Counted from the first letter of the stretch, positions 27,919-37,079 are shown. The stretch: 64,000 bases of DNA from Rickettsiales bacterium (GCA_025210695.1 JAOARE010000008.1:124001-188000); one strand, 5' to 3'. The notes: a model not told the origin generated them from the sequence alone. A program made the numbers and translations.

Positions 27919-27983
27919 GTTTTTTATCTAGTTATTCTAAGGTGATTAATGTAGTATATAATTTTAAACTAAAGGGAAACAAG

Positions 27984-29342
27984 ATGCTATCTTTATTATG
28001 GCTTAGAAGGGATTTAAGGTTAGAGGATAATTTATCGTTATATTCTGCTCTGCAAGCTGTGGATAAAATTCAGCCAATCTTTATTTTTGATGATAATATT
28101 CTAGCAAGATTTACCAATCCTAATGATAGGCGGATAAGCTTTATTATTGATGCTTTAAGAGCTATGAATAAGGAATTGGAAAAAAAGAATTCAGAAGTTT
28201 TGGTGTTTTATGGTAAGCCTGAGGTTTTAATACCGCAAATATCTGCTTGCTTAAAGGTGAATAAAATATTCGCTGGGCAAGATTATGAGCCATATGGAAT
28301 GAAAAGAGATGCGAATATAGCAAAACAAGTGGATTTAGAGCTAAATAACGATCATTTATTGATGGCGCCGGACAAGGTGTTAAAAGATGACGGAAACCCT
28401 TATAAAGTATTCACTCCATATTTTAAGAGATGGCAGGCTGTCATAGGTTTAAAAGATTATGATAGTTACAATGCAGATGATTCAGGTAGGTATGCAAATA
28501 GTAAAACTTTAAGAGAAATTTTAGCTCAACATGATTTACATCCCTTAGATTTAAATGAGGATGTTCCTGGGTATAAATATCAAGAAGTTACTAATTGGCC
28601 GATAGATGCTTTGGTGGATAGGTTTAATAATTTTTTAGATAACAAACTGGTTAATTATAATGAAGGGAGGAATTATTTAGCTGAAGATAGAACTAGCTGT
28701 TTATCTCCTTACATTCGTTTTGGTTTAATATCAATTCGACAATGCTATAGATCCGCAAGGGAAATGAAAGGTTCCTGGCAATGGATTGCTGAACTTGCTT
28801 GGCGAGATTTCTATGCGATGATTTTATATCATTATCCTGAAACTGTTTCTAAAGAGATGCAGCCGCAATATAGAAATTTAAAATGGAGCGAAGACTCAAA
28901 GCTTTTAGAGAAATTCACATTAGGGCAAACAGGATATCCTGTGATTGACGCGGCAATCAGGCAATTGCTGCAAGAAGGCTGGATGCATAATAGAGCAAGA
29001 ATGATTGTGGCAAGCTTTTTTACTAAAAACCTATGGCTTAATTGGCGTTTAGGTGAAGAATTCTTTGCTCAACAGCTAATGGATTATGAACTAAGTTCTA
29101 ATGTTGGTGGCTGGCAGTGGAGTGCTTCCACAGGAACAGATGCTCAACCATATTTTAGAATGTTTAACCCCTATCTTCAGTCAAAAAGATTTGATCCACA
29201 AGGAGATTATATTCGCAAATATCTGCCGGAATTAAAGAGTTTATCAAATAAAGAAATTCATATATCTGGATTATATCCGCCTATAGTTGATTATGAATCT
29301 TCTCGAAAGAAAGCAATAGAGAGTTTTAAGAAGATTGGTTAG
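27984..29342 (+). CDS. phrB: Deoxyribodipyrimidine photolyase
   Basis: The enzyme repairs UV-induced pyrimidine dimers using FAD and light. The start at 27984 (MLSLLWLRRDLRLEDN) has AAGGGAAA just upstream; the longer frame from 27942 adds an unlike 14-residue leader. The 452-residue protein has the N-terminal antenna domain and a C-terminal FAD domain. The latter shows WRDFYAMIL, WMHNRARMIVASFFTKNL and DYELSSNVGGWQWSASTGTDAQPYFR, split here by short stretches; the region from about residue 335 to 400 is the conserved core of class I CPD photolyases. It implies light exposure, for example in an aquatic host. Confidence 0.95.
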   Translation: MLSLLWLRRDLRLEDNLSLYSALQAVDKIQPIFIFDDNILARFTNPNDRRISFIIDALRAMNKELEKKNSEVLVFYGKPEVLIPQISACLKVNKIFAGQDYEPYGMKRDANIAKQVDLELNNDHLLMAPDKVLKDDGNPYKVFTPYFKRWQAVIGLKDYDSYNADDSGRYANSKTLREILAQHDLHPLDLNEDVPGYKYQEVTNWPIDALVDRFNNFLDNKLVNYNEGRNYLAEDRTSCLSPYIRFGLISIRQCYRSAREMKGSWQWIAELAWRDFYAMILYHYPETVSKEMQPQYRNLKWSEDSKLLEKFTLGQTGYPVIDAAIRQLLQEGWMHNRARMIVASFFTKNLWLNWRLGEEFFAQQLMDYELSSNVGGWQWSASTGTDAQPYFRMFNPYLQSKRFDPQGDYIRKYLPELKSLSNKEIHISGLYPPIVDYESSRKKAIESFKKIG

Positions 29343-29479
29343 GTATATTATGCTGACCTTATTAATTTAGTGGAATATAGAGAGGAACCTCTGTAATATG
29401 TTGTTTTTATAGTATTCAAGTTAAAGAATTATACTTGCCCCAAGTTCCCCGATGGGCTAAGGATGTAAGAGGAGACATA

Positions 29480-29995
29480 ATGAACAAACCAATCATAATT
29501 ATAGGAAGTGCTAGAAGCACCGGCCAAACAAGAACAGCAATTGAAACAATAATTGAGGATGCTAATATTCCTATTGTTGATTTGCATTCTTTAAACATTA
29601 GCCCTTTTGATTATGAACATAAAAATGAATATGATGACTATATTCCCTTGATGGAGAGAGTGACAGGGGAGAATGATCTAATTATTCTGGCAACTCCTGT
29701 ATATTGGTATAGCATGAGTACCACCATGAAGATATTTATTGATAGAGTGAGTGATCTACTTTCTATAAGAAAAGATGTGGGGAGAAAATTAAGGGGTAAG
29801 AAAATATTCGTTATTGCTAGTTTTGGCACATCTTTACCAAGAGGATTTGAAGATCCTTTCTCTCAAACCTGTGAATATTTGGGGATGGAATACCGAGGCT
29901 GTAGTTTTATCTATCATGGCAATGATCAGGATTTGCTTCAAGGAAACAAGGAGCAAATTAGGAAAGCTCAAAAAGAATTGGCTATTACTGTTTGA
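29480..29995 (+). CDS. NAD(P)H-dependent flavodoxin-like oxidoreductase
   Basis: The 171-residue protein has a flavodoxin-like fold. IIIGSARSTGQTRTAIE forms the FMN phosphate-binding loop, and LATPVYWYSMSTTMKIFIDRV is the NADPH-dependent FMN reductase signature. The start at 29480 has GAGGAG upstream; a longer frame from 29435 encodes an unlike leader and is not chosen. The substrate could be a quinone or FMN. The gene stands alone between the photolyase and an unknown gene. A short AGAGG/CCTCT palindrome occurs in the upstream gap near 29382. Confidence 0.85.
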   Translation: MNKPIIIIGSARSTGQTRTAIETIIEDANIPIVDLHSLNISPFDYEHKNEYDDYIPLMERVTGENDLIILATPVYWYSMSTTMKIFIDRVSDLLSIRKDVGRKLRGKKIFVIASFGTSLPRGFEDPFSQTCEYLGMEYRGCSFIYHGNDQDLLQGNKEQIRKAQKELAITV

Positions 29996-30056
29996 CTAAA
30001 CCTGTCTGTTGTTTTATAAAACTTATCAATTCAATAACAGTAATGGAGAATATATA

Positions 30057-30890
30057 ATGCCGCAAGATAGTCTTGAAGATTTAATGGGTAGCTATAAGAA
30101 CGCTTTTAAGTGGGTGAACAAATTTATCAAAGATATAGACTTTAATAAAGAGAGCCCAACGTTTGCCACTATACCTATAAATCGTATGGGAGAAGATAAA
30201 GTAGCGTATATCAGAAATTTAAATATTAAAATGAATATAGAGTTAGAAGTGGTTTCTAGGCTTTATAAAGAAATAAGTGCAATAATTGAAACTTTAGAAA
30301 GTAATCTGGAAACTGATCCAAATATTACCATTTCTCAATTGCTGAAGATAATGAAGTTTTATCCAGATGAATCTATAGCCCTGTTCACGGGGAATATGCC
30401 ATCTGTTCTGGAGTCTGCAAGAGCTGCAGATTTATTACCTCAAATGATAGAAACTAGAGACTCTCTTGATGTGGCTTACTATGCCGTATTAGCGGTGTAT
30501 CAAATTAATGATGTTACTGCTAGAGGGATAGAAGGGACAAGAAATGAAGCAGATTCAAACAGAGCTGAAGAATGCGTGGAATATATCAAGAAGATTAAAG
30601 TTATTAGAACAGAGATACTCAATAAAAGAAAAGCTGCAGAGCAGGAAATTAAAGATGCTCAAGCCAAAGAAGATTCTAAAGAGGATGGTGAAGAGCATGA
30701 TGGAAAACCAACAGCAGAAGAATTTGATGAAATGCAGGCTAATTCTTCTTGTGAGCCTAGCTCAGCACCAAGTTCTATTCCAACGGGAATGCCAAACGCA
30801 ATGCCGACGGGAGTTCCCATAGAAATGCCTACGGAAATGTCTGGGGGAGTATATGCGGTTTCTCTTCTTATGTTTGATGAAAGTTTTTAG
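30057..30890 (+). CDS. Unknown protein with Pro/Met-rich tail
   Basis: No family is recognised in these 277 residues. The body is helical, without signal peptide or membrane span. From about residue 195 it becomes Lys/Glu-rich (probable coiled coil), and the C terminus has tandem P-T-G-M/P-x-x-M units (PTGMPNAMPTGVPIEMPTEM) before a hydrophobic end. The start at 30057 follows GGAGA; a frame extending 16 codons upstream lacks a good site. It heads a small cluster with an ankyrin protein and another unknown gene. Its stop codon lies inside an AT-rich hairpin (30881-30900). Confidence 0.65.
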   Translation: MPQDSLEDLMGSYKNAFKWVNKFIKDIDFNKESPTFATIPINRMGEDKVAYIRNLNIKMNIELEVVSRLYKEISAIIETLESNLETDPNITISQLLKIMKFYPDESIALFTGNMPSVLESARAADLLPQMIETRDSLDVAYYAVLAVYQINDVTARGIEGTRNEADSNRAEECVEYIKKIKVIRTEILNKRKAAEQEIKDAQAKEDSKEDGEEHDGKPTAEEFDEMQANSSCEPSSAPSSIPTGMPNAMPTGVPIEMPTEMSGGVYAVSLLMFDESF

Positions 30891-30900
30891 TTAAAAACTT
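30881..30900. terminator. AT-rich hairpin at the stop codon
   Basis: AAGTTTTT-AGTT-AAAAACTT is a perfect eight-base-pair inverted repeat containing the stop codon of the preceding gene. No clear U-run follows, so termination is uncertain. Confidence 0.3.
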
Positions 30901-30962
30901 GATTTAGTTATAGCGCTTCTTTACAATTAAGAAATGTGGGTAGTTATAAGGAGTATATAGCA

Positions 30963-31433
30963 ATGCAAGATCTTATTATAGATTTGATGGAAGATCCAGA
31001 AGGGTTTAAGACCAAGGTAAAAAATGGTTTAGACGTGAATGCTCAGGATGAGAATGGGAAGACCATTTTACATCATTTAGCAATAAGTCTTGAATACGCT
31101 TCTAATGTGGAGGTGAAGGAAGATATTTTTGCTGCTATGAAGGTGGTATTAGATTTGGGAGCTGCTCCACATCTTTTAGATAAGGATGGCAGAGCTGCGG
31201 GGGCTTATATAGATCAAATAGAGGAAAATAATCCCGCGCTTAAGATGATTTATGAGGCTCAACAGAAATTTAATCCTGGTAAATCTCAAGATAAATATTC
31301 TCCAATAGGTAAAGAGACTAAAGAGCAAGCTCAGACTGCTGCTGCTCAGTTGCAAGATTTAATGCGTCAAAGTGGAGAAAAAGGAGTTATAATTTGCAAG
31401 CAAAATAACTCCAGAAAAGCAAAATCTAGATAG
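30963..31433 (+). CDS. Small ankyrin-repeat protein
   Basis: The 156-residue protein has one clear ankyrin repeat (GLDVNAQDENGKTILHHLA, near residues 25-45) and a second, weaker one (LDLGAAPHLLDKDGRAAGAY, near 73-95). A Gln/Lys-rich tail follows. Ankyrin proteins mediate protein binding and in host-associated bacteria are often secreted effectors; secretion is not shown here. The ATG at 30963 lies nine bases after AAGGAG, so it is preferred to the in-frame GTG at 30936. A 30-base hairpin lies inside the 3' coding end (31383-31412). Confidence 0.75.
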   Translation: MQDLIIDLMEDPEGFKTKVKNGLDVNAQDENGKTILHHLAISLEYASNVEVKEDIFAAMKVVLDLGAAPHLLDKDGRAAGAYIDQIEENNPALKMIYEAQQKFNPGKSQDKYSPIGKETKEQAQTAAAQLQDLMRQSGEKGVIICKQNNSRKAKSR

Positions 31434-31453
31434 TTTAATATAAAACTAATGAG

Positions 31454-31786
31454 TTAATAATCAGAGCAAAGATCAAATAAATTATGCTTAAATTCTTCGG
31501 TTATTCCTGGAATTTGATATTGATTGAGATTATTGCACAATAAAGCGGTTTCTTCAGGGAAGTTGTTTTGTAGGTCCTTAAAATTATCTTTAAATTGTGT
31601 TAGAAGTTCATTCTTTAGAGATATAGGGTGATCAGGATTAATAAAAGAATAAGCCATATCTGATAAATCTAGCAAAGATCCAATATCTGTTTTAATTGAA
31701 ACGGAATTAATGCTTCTTTTTATTGTATCAAGGTCAGGTAGATTTTTTAATGATTTTAATACAGTTTTATAATTTACATTTGGCAT
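31454..31786 (-). CDS. Unknown 110-residue protein
   Basis: This short helical protein, beginning MPNVNYKTVLKSLKNLPDL, matches no family I know. The start at 31786 has GGAGG nine bases upstream; the extra 12 codons of the longer frame (from 31822) are rejected. It converges with the ankyrin gene with 20 bases between stops. A six-base-pair hairpin, TAGTTT/AAACTA, lies between them. Confidence 0.6.
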   Translation of the reverse strand: MPNVNYKTVLKSLKNLPDLDTIKRSINSVSIKTDIGSLLDLSDMAYSFINPDHPISLKNELLTQFKDNFKDLQNNFPEETALLCNNLNQYQIPGITEEFKHNLFDLCSDY

Positions 31787-31923
31787 TTTTATATTCCTCC
31801 AGTGAGTAGTTGATGTTGACAATGTATCATAAAACTAAATTTGCGTAAAGATTTTATAGTAAAAACAATTTTTATTGAATATTAGATCTTAACTTGGCAT
31901 TATCTTTGATAAGAGGTTTTTAA

Positions 31924-32838
31924 ATGACACTAGCTATTGAAATATCGAACTTATATAAAACATATCCTCCAGAGGTTAATGCGGTTAATGGTTTGTCGCT
32001 CTCAATAGAGCAGGGGAGCTTTTTTGCTTTATTGGGGCCCAATGGTTCTGGAAAAACCACTACTCTTGGAATTATTTCTTCCCTTGTGAATAAAGATGCC
32101 GGAATGGTTAAAGTATTTGGCCATGATATAGATAAAGAGCCATCCAAGGCTAAAAGCTTTTTAGGGCTAGTTCCGCAAGAATTTAATTTTTCTATTTTTG
32201 AAACTTCACTTGATATTTTAATTAATCAGGCCGGTTATTTTGGTGTTAAAAAGAGTATTTCTTTAGAGAGGGCTGAGAAATATCTCAATATGTTAAATTT
32301 ATGGCATAAGAGAGACACTCCAGCAGGAAAGCTCTCAGGAGGAATGAAGCGTAGATTGATGATTGCCAGAGCAATGATGCATAATCCAAAAATATTGATT
32401 CTGGATGAGCCAAGTGCTGCTTTGGATATCGAGGCAAGGCATCAAATTTGGGATTTTTTGAGGCTGGTGAATGAGAAAGAAAATATCACTATCATTCTAA
32501 CTACCCATTATTTAGAAGAGGCTGAACGTTTATGTAAAACAATAGCTATTATTGAAGCCGGAAAAATTATCACTCAAGACACAATGGAGAATATATTATC
32601 TTCATTTGTGAGACAACGTTACGTTGCTGAATTGCATAAACCAGTTGAAAAACTACCTATATTAGAAGACGTGCATTTGAATTTAAGAGATCCTAAGAAA
32701 TTGGAAATAGATTTTAAAGTGCCAGAAGATATTTCGTCTGTGATGAGTAAGCTTGCTAAAGAAAAAATAGAAGTGAAAACTTTGAGTTTGCAAGGAAATA
32801 GATTAGAAGAATTATTTTTAGAGTCAGTAGGGAAATAA
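31924..32838 (+). CDS. ABC-2 type transporter ATPase
   Basis: The 304-residue ATP-binding subunit has Walker A GPNGSGKTTTLG, Q-loop VPQEFNF, signature LSGGMKRRLMIARAM, Walker B ILILDEPSAALD and switch His in TTHYLEEAE. An about 70-residue C-terminal extension follows. This is the CcmA/YadG/NodI-type architecture of ABC-2 exporters. The permease begins four bases after the stop, so the pair forms one transporter. Substrates in this family include drugs, polysaccharides and lipids; none can be assigned. Confidence 0.93.
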   Translation: MTLAIEISNLYKTYPPEVNAVNGLSLSIEQGSFFALLGPNGSGKTTTLGIISSLVNKDAGMVKVFGHDIDKEPSKAKSFLGLVPQEFNFSIFETSLDILINQAGYFGVKKSISLERAEKYLNMLNLWHKRDTPAGKLSGGMKRRLMIARAMMHNPKILILDEPSAALDIEARHQIWDFLRLVNEKENITIILTTHYLEEAERLCKTIAIIEAGKIITQDTMENILSSFVRQRYVAELHKPVEKLPILEDVHLNLRDPKKLEIDFKVPEDISSVMSKLAKEKIEVKTLSLQGNRLEELFLESVGK

Positions 32839-32842
32839 ACAG

Positions 32843-33616
32843 ATGAATATAAAACTTATGTTAACAGCAGTTTTTACAATTATGCGTAAAGAAATTATGC
32901 GTATTTTAAGAATATGGCCGCAGACTCTTATTCCTCCTGTGATTACCACTAGTCTTTATTTCGTGATTTTTGGTAAAGTTATTGGAAATAACCTAAATTT
33001 AGTTGAAGGGGTTAGTTATATTAGTTATATCATTCCAGGACTCATCATGAACGTGGTAATTGTTAACTCTTTTGCCAATACAGTTAGTTCTTTTTTTAAT
33101 GCCAGAATGTATCATTCTATAGAAGAGATGTTAGTGTCTCCTATGCCTAATTGGTTGATAATATTAGGTTATGTTGCAGGAGGTGTAACTCGTGGATTAT
33201 TAGTTGGGGTATTAATTATTATAGTAGCTTATTTTTTTGACAATATTAATCCGGTACATTTATTATTTACCATAACTGTAATTATATTTTCTTCAATGCT
33301 ATTTTCTTTTTTGGGAATTATAAATGGCTTATTGGCACGTAATTATGATGATATGACTTGGGTGCAGAATTTTGTTTTAACTCCTTTAATTTACTTGGGA
33401 GGGGTGTTTTATCCCATTAGTATTCTACCAGAATTCTGGCAGCAAGTTTCTTTATTTAACCCTATATTATACATGGTCAATGCATTTCGCTATGGAGTGC
33501 TGGAGATATCCAGTGTTGATCCATATATAGCGTTGTTTTCTTTATTGTTTCTTAATGTAATAGCTTATTCTGCATTATGTAAAATGATGAATATGGGAGT
33601 GGGAATTAGGAAATAA
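32843..33616 (+). CDS. ABC-2 type transporter permease
   Basis: This 257-residue membrane protein of the YadH/NodJ type has six hydrophobic segments. MRKEIMRILRIWPQTLIPP at the N terminus, YISYIIPGL, FNARMYHSIEEMLVSPM and TPLIYLGGVFYPISILPE are characteristic ABC-2 membrane motifs. It is the partner of the ATPase just upstream. A small ORF with a ribosome binding site begins one base after the stop codon, before tolQ. Confidence 0.92.
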   Translation: MNIKLMLTAVFTIMRKEIMRILRIWPQTLIPPVITTSLYFVIFGKVIGNNLNLVEGVSYISYIIPGLIMNVVIVNSFANTVSSFFNARMYHSIEEMLVSPMPNWLIILGYVAGGVTRGLLVGVLIIIVAYFFDNINPVHLLFTITVIIFSSMLFSFLGIINGLLARNYDDMTWVQNFVLTPLIYLGGVFYPISILPEFWQQVSLFNPILYMVNAFRYGVLEISSVDPYIALFSLLFLNVIAYSALCKMMNMGVGIRK

Positions 33617-33617
33617 T

Positions 33618-33701
33618 ATGGATAATATTATGTACTATTTATGCATTGCCGCCACTCCAGCAAGAATAGATAAAGAATCTAAATTTTCTTTTGAAAGTTA
33701 A
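33618..33701 (+). CDS. Candidate 27-residue small ORF after the ABC-2 permease
   Basis: The ATG lies one base after the permease stop, with AGG seven bases upstream. The frame encodes 27 residues beginning MDNIMYYLCIAATPARID. The arrangement is operon-like, but the ORF is too short to judge coding potential. Confidence 0.25.
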   Translation: MDNIMYYLCIAATPARIDKESKFSFES

Positions 33702-33811
33702 CAATTTAGAATGTTAAGTTAAAATTTAGAAAAGTAGGGTTTTGCTTGTAAAAAATCTTCCTGTAATGTACTCTGTTTTAAGAAAAATATTTAATATGAA
33801 GGATAAAAATT

Positions 33812-34555
33812 ATGAGTCAAGAAATTATGACTAATGTTGTTTCTAAAGGGGCAGATTTATCAATTATAGGATTGATTTCTGGGGCAGATATAGTGGTAAA
33901 ATTAGTATTGTTGTTGCTATTGATGGCTTCAGTTTGGAGTTGGGCAATTATAATTGATAAATATTTACTGTTGAATAAGGTAAAGCAGCAGATTATAAAA
34001 TTTGAGAAAGTTTTCTGGTCAGGGCAATTATTAGACCAATTATATGAAAAGCTAAAGAGGAGAGCTTCTCATCCTTTGGCAGCTGTATTTGTTGCTGCTA
34101 TGGATGAGCGGAGTAGGCAAAGACAGAATAAAGGACAAAAGACTTTGTCTTATTTAAGTATTGGTTTAAAGGATCGCATTGCTCAAGTGATGGACATGGA
34201 AAAGAACCAAGGAATGGAAGAGTTGGAAAAGAATCTCTCCTTTTTGGCTGTAGTTGGTTCAACCTCGCCCTTTATTGGGTTATTTGGAACTGTTTGGGGA
34301 ATTATGAATAGTTTTCAAGCGATAGCTGCTATGAAAAATGCAACTATTGCAGTAGTCGCCCCTGGTATTGCTGAAGCTTTGTTTGCAACAGCTGTTGGCT
34401 TGGTGGCTGCTATTCCTGCGGTGATATTTTATAATTTTCTCTCAAGTAAAATTAATGAAATTAATAATAAAGTAGAAAGTTTTTCTAGTGAGTTATATTC
34501 ATTGTTTGCTCAAGAAATTGATAAGGGAATGGAAAATGGCTACCAAGATAGTTAA
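33812..34555 (+). CDS. tolQ: Tol-Pal system protein TolQ
   Basis: TolQ forms the proton-driven inner-membrane motor of the Tol-Pal system with TolR. The 247-residue protein has three hydrophobic helices: LVLLLLLMASVWSWAIIIDK near residues 30-50, and two near 140-165 and 180-205 with GLFGTVWGIMNSF and GIAEALFATAVGLVAAIPAV, the MotA/TolQ/ExbB signature. AAGGA lies upstream of the ATG. It overlaps tolR by 20 bases and heads a tolQRAB cluster. No pal or ybgF follows within the cluster. Confidence 0.95.
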   Translation: MSQEIMTNVVSKGADLSIIGLISGADIVVKLVLLLLLMASVWSWAIIIDKYLLLNKVKQQIIKFEKVFWSGQLLDQLYEKLKRRASHPLAAVFVAAMDERSRQRQNKGQKTLSYLSIGLKDRIAQVMDMEKNQGMEELEKNLSFLAVVGSTSPFIGLFGTVWGIMNSFQAIAAMKNATIAVVAPGIAEALFATAVGLVAAIPAVIFYNFLSSKINEINNKVESFSSELYSLFAQEIDKGMENGYQDS

Positions 34556-34961
34556 TTCAAGAAGAGGAAAAAGGGGGTTGATGAGTGAGATTAATATCAC
34601 TCCGTTTGTTGATGTGATGTTGGTTTTATTGGTAGTGTTTATGGTGACGGCTCCAATGATGATTTCTGGAATTAATGTTAATTTACCTGAAGCTACATCA
34701 TCTCCTTTAAGTGGAAGTGATGAGCCATTAACCATAACTGTTACAAATAAGGGAATGGTTTATATCCAAGATGTTGTAGTTAATAAAACGGGGCTAATTC
34801 CTAAATTAAAAGCTATAACAAAAGAGCAAAAAGATAGTAGAATTTTAGTTCGTGGGGATAGAGCAACTAATTATGGTGATGTGATGTCAGTAATTGGAGC
34901 AATTAACGAGGCTGGGTATAATCATATATCGTTAGTAACCCAAATTGAAAATAAGAAATAG
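34536..34961 (+). CDS. tolR: Tol-Pal system protein TolR
   Basis: TolR is the second motor subunit, an ExbD-family protein. The 141-residue product has a basic N terminus (RRGKRGLMSEINITPFVDVM), whose Asp in the single membrane helix is the conserved proton-relay residue. A periplasmic domain follows, with LVRGDRATNYGDVM. The start at 34536 (MATKIVNSR), inside the end of tolQ, is chosen over the longer 34488 frame, which overlaps tolQ more and lacks homology. It is followed four bases later by tolA. Confidence 0.94.
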   Translation: MATKIVNSRRGKRGLMSEINITPFVDVMLVLLVVFMVTAPMMISGINVNLPEATSSPLSGSDEPLTITVTNKGMVYIQDVVVNKTGLIPKLKAITKEQKDSRILVRGDRATNYGDVMSVIGAINEAGYNHISLVTQIENKK

Positions 34962-34965
34962 TTTT

Positions 34966-35769
34966 ATGAAGAAGATTACTCAGATTATAGCTAATATAAA
35001 GCAGCATCTGGGAATAAGTATTTCTGTTTTCTTTCATTTTATTCTATTTGTCATATTATTATTCAATTTTCCTCAATGTCAGCGCAAAAAACCACCGGAA
35101 GCAATCATTTCTATAGATCTATTGCCAATAGCTAAAAAGACAAATATTGAAAACAAAGAAGCTATTAAAAAAATAAAGGAAGCTAAAATTATTGATAAAC
35201 CAAAAGCGTCAGATAAACCTAAGCCAGAACCTGTAAAAGAGAAAGTTAAGCAAGAAGAGAATTCTAAGGATAAACCTAAGCCTAAAGCAGAGAAGAAGGA
35301 GAAAAAGAAGTCGGCTCCTAAAAAAGAAAAAACCAAGGTGAAGTCTAAGCCTAAAGTTACAGCAGAGGATCAATTATTAAAGAGCTTATTAGCAGATGTT
35401 GCTAAGAATGAAGCAAAGGAACAAAAGGCAAGCAAAGGGCCAATAGAAATAGAAGAATCCTTGTCTTTAAGCGTTAAGGATTCTATCAAGAAGCAAATAG
35501 AAAGCTGTTGGAATCCTCCCGCCGGCAATAAACATGCTGCAAGGTTAAAAGTTTTACTTAATATTAGTTTTAAACAAGATGGTGAAGTTGCAAATGTAAG
35601 AATTATTGATAATAATAAGTATGCTAAAGATGATTTATATAGAGCTGCTGCTGACGCGGCAATGCGAGCAGTATATAAATGTAGTCCTTTGCGAGATCTT
35701 CCTGCAGATCAGTATAAAATATGGCAGAATTTAGAGTTTTACTTTGATCCAAGTGAATTAATTTATTAA
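34966..35769 (+). CDS. tolA: Tol-Pal system protein TolA
   Basis: TolA links the TolQR motor to outer-membrane Pal/TolB. The 267-residue protein has an N-terminal membrane helix with the Ser-His motif (ISVFFHFILFV). A long Lys/Pro/Glu-rich stalk (about residues 60-145) follows, then a C-terminal TonB/TolA-like domain containing IKKQIESCWNPP and LLNISFKQDGEV. The ATG at 34966 follows the tolR stop by four bases; an in-frame ATG seven codons upstream overlaps tolR. The stalk is shorter than in E. coli, as often seen in alphaproteobacteria. Confidence 0.9.
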   Translation: MKKITQIIANIKQHLGISISVFFHFILFVILLFNFPQCQRKKPPEAIISIDLLPIAKKTNIENKEAIKKIKEAKIIDKPKASDKPKPEPVKEKVKQEENSKDKPKPKAEKKEKKKSAPKKEKTKVKSKPKVTAEDQLLKSLLADVAKNEAKEQKASKGPIEIEESLSLSVKDSIKKQIESCWNPPAGNKHAARLKVLLNISFKQDGEVANVRIIDNNKYAKDDLYRAAADAAMRAVYKCSPLRDLPADQYKIWQNLEFYFDPSELIY

Positions 35770-35780
35770 ATAGGTGATTT

Positions 35781-37079
35781 ATGAAAAAATTATTGGTGTT
35801 ATTAGTGGTACTAATAGGTTTACAAGTTTCTGCTGTTGAAAGAATTGACATTACTAATGGTAAAGTTGATCCTATGCCCATTGCTAGTCCAAATTTTGTG
35901 GCTAATAATGCTATAGCAGGAGAGATACTTCAAGTAGTTCATAACGATTTGCAAGGAACAGGTCTATTTAGGATAATTAATAAAGATGCTTATATTGAAG
36001 CAATTCAAAATGTGAGAAAATATCCTAAATTTTCAGCTTGGAGAATAATTAATGCTTCCGCTTTATTAACAGGAGAAGTTTCATTTACTAATTCTAAAGA
36101 GATCAAAGTAGAATTTCATTTGTGGGATCCTTATGGAGAGAAATCTATAAAAGCAGGTATTTATCAAGGTAAGGAGAAGGATTGGAGACGAATTGCACAT
36201 AAAATTGCTGATGATGTATATAAACGTCTTACAGGTGAGGAAGGGTATTTTAACACTAAGATTATTTTTATTGCAGAATCAGGTCCAGCTACGCATAGGA
36301 TAAAAAAATTGGCTATTATGGATCAAGATGGAGCTAATTTAAAGTATTTAACTGATGGGAGAAATCTAACTCTTACTCCTAGATTTTCTCCAGATAGTTA
36401 TAAAGCGCTTTATCTTTCATACAAAGATAACAAGGCTAGAGTTCATTTGCGTGATTTGAATACTCAGAAAGATAATATCTTAGGGCATTTTAAAGGAATG
36501 ACTTTTGCTCCGAGGTTTGCACCTTCCGGAAAAGAAATGGCTATGTCTTTAGCTATGAAGGGAAGCAGTGACGTAATGGTGATGGATTTAGAAACCATGA
36601 ATTATAAGAAAATAACATCTGGATCTTATATAAATACTAGCCCATATTTCTCTCCAGATGGAGAAAAAATAGCTTTTATTTCTGATCGTAGTGGTGCTTC
36701 ACAAATTTATGTAATGAACAAGGATGGTAGTGATCAGAAAAGAATTAGTTTTGGTCAAGGACGCCATTACACACCAATTTGGTCTCCTAGAGGAGATTTT
36801 ATAGCTTTTACAAAGAGCTATCAGGGGAAATTTTATATAGGTGTGATGAGGCCAGACGGTTCGGGTGAAAGAATTTTAACACAAGGATATTTTGTTGGCA
36901 ATCCGACTTGGTCACCAAATGGCAGAGTTATGATGTATACCAGAACAGAGAAGTATCAGGGGGGAGGGAAGCCGCTTAAATCTAATTTATGTACTATAGA
37001 TATTACTGGTAATTTTGAAAGAACTTTGCAGCTTCCAACGGATGCTTCTGATGCTAACTGGTCAAAGTTATTAAAATAA
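35781..37079 (+). CDS. tolB: Tol-Pal system periplasmic protein TolB
   Basis: TolB is a periplasmic beta-propeller that binds Pal. The 432-residue precursor has a signal peptide (MKKLLVLLVVLIGLQVSA) and an N-terminal domain ending near residue 150. Repeated propeller blades follow, with YFSPDGEKIAFISDRSG, IWSPRGDFIAFTK and TWSPNGRVMMYTRT. AGGTG precedes the ATG 11 bases after tolA. It is the last gene of tolQRAB, and 225 bases without a gene follow before the type I secretion operon. Confidence 0.95.
   Translation: MKKLLVLLVVLIGLQVSAVERIDITNGKVDPMPIASPNFVANNAIAGEILQVVHNDLQGTGLFRIINKDAYIEAIQNVRKYPKFSAWRIINASALLTGEVSFTNSKEIKVEFHLWDPYGEKSIKAGIYQGKEKDWRRIAHKIADDVYKRLTGEEGYFNTKIIFIAESGPATHRIKKLAIMDQDGANLKYLTDGRNLTLTPRFSPDSYKALYLSYKDNKARVHLRDLNTQKDNILGHFKGMTFAPRFAPSGKEMAMSLAMKGSSDVMVMDLETMNYKKITSGSYINTSPYFSPDGEKIAFISDRSGASQIYVMNKDGSDQKRISFGQGRHYTPIWSPRGDFIAFTKSYQGKFYIGVMRPDGSGERILTQGYFVGNPTWSPNGRVMMYTRTEKYQGGGKPLKSNLCTIDITGNFERTLQLPTDASDANWSKLLK

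Noticed and set aside
31383-31412. 30-base nested hairpin in the ankyrin gene as a Rickettsia palindromic element
   Set aside because: Known palindromic elements are about 100-150 bases; this one is far shorter, and I saw no second copy.
35079-35336. 85-codon hydrophobic ORF on the minus strand in tolA
   Set aside because: It is the complement of the Lys/Pro-rich TolA stalk and looks hydrophobic only because AAG/AAA codons read as Leu/Phe in reverse.
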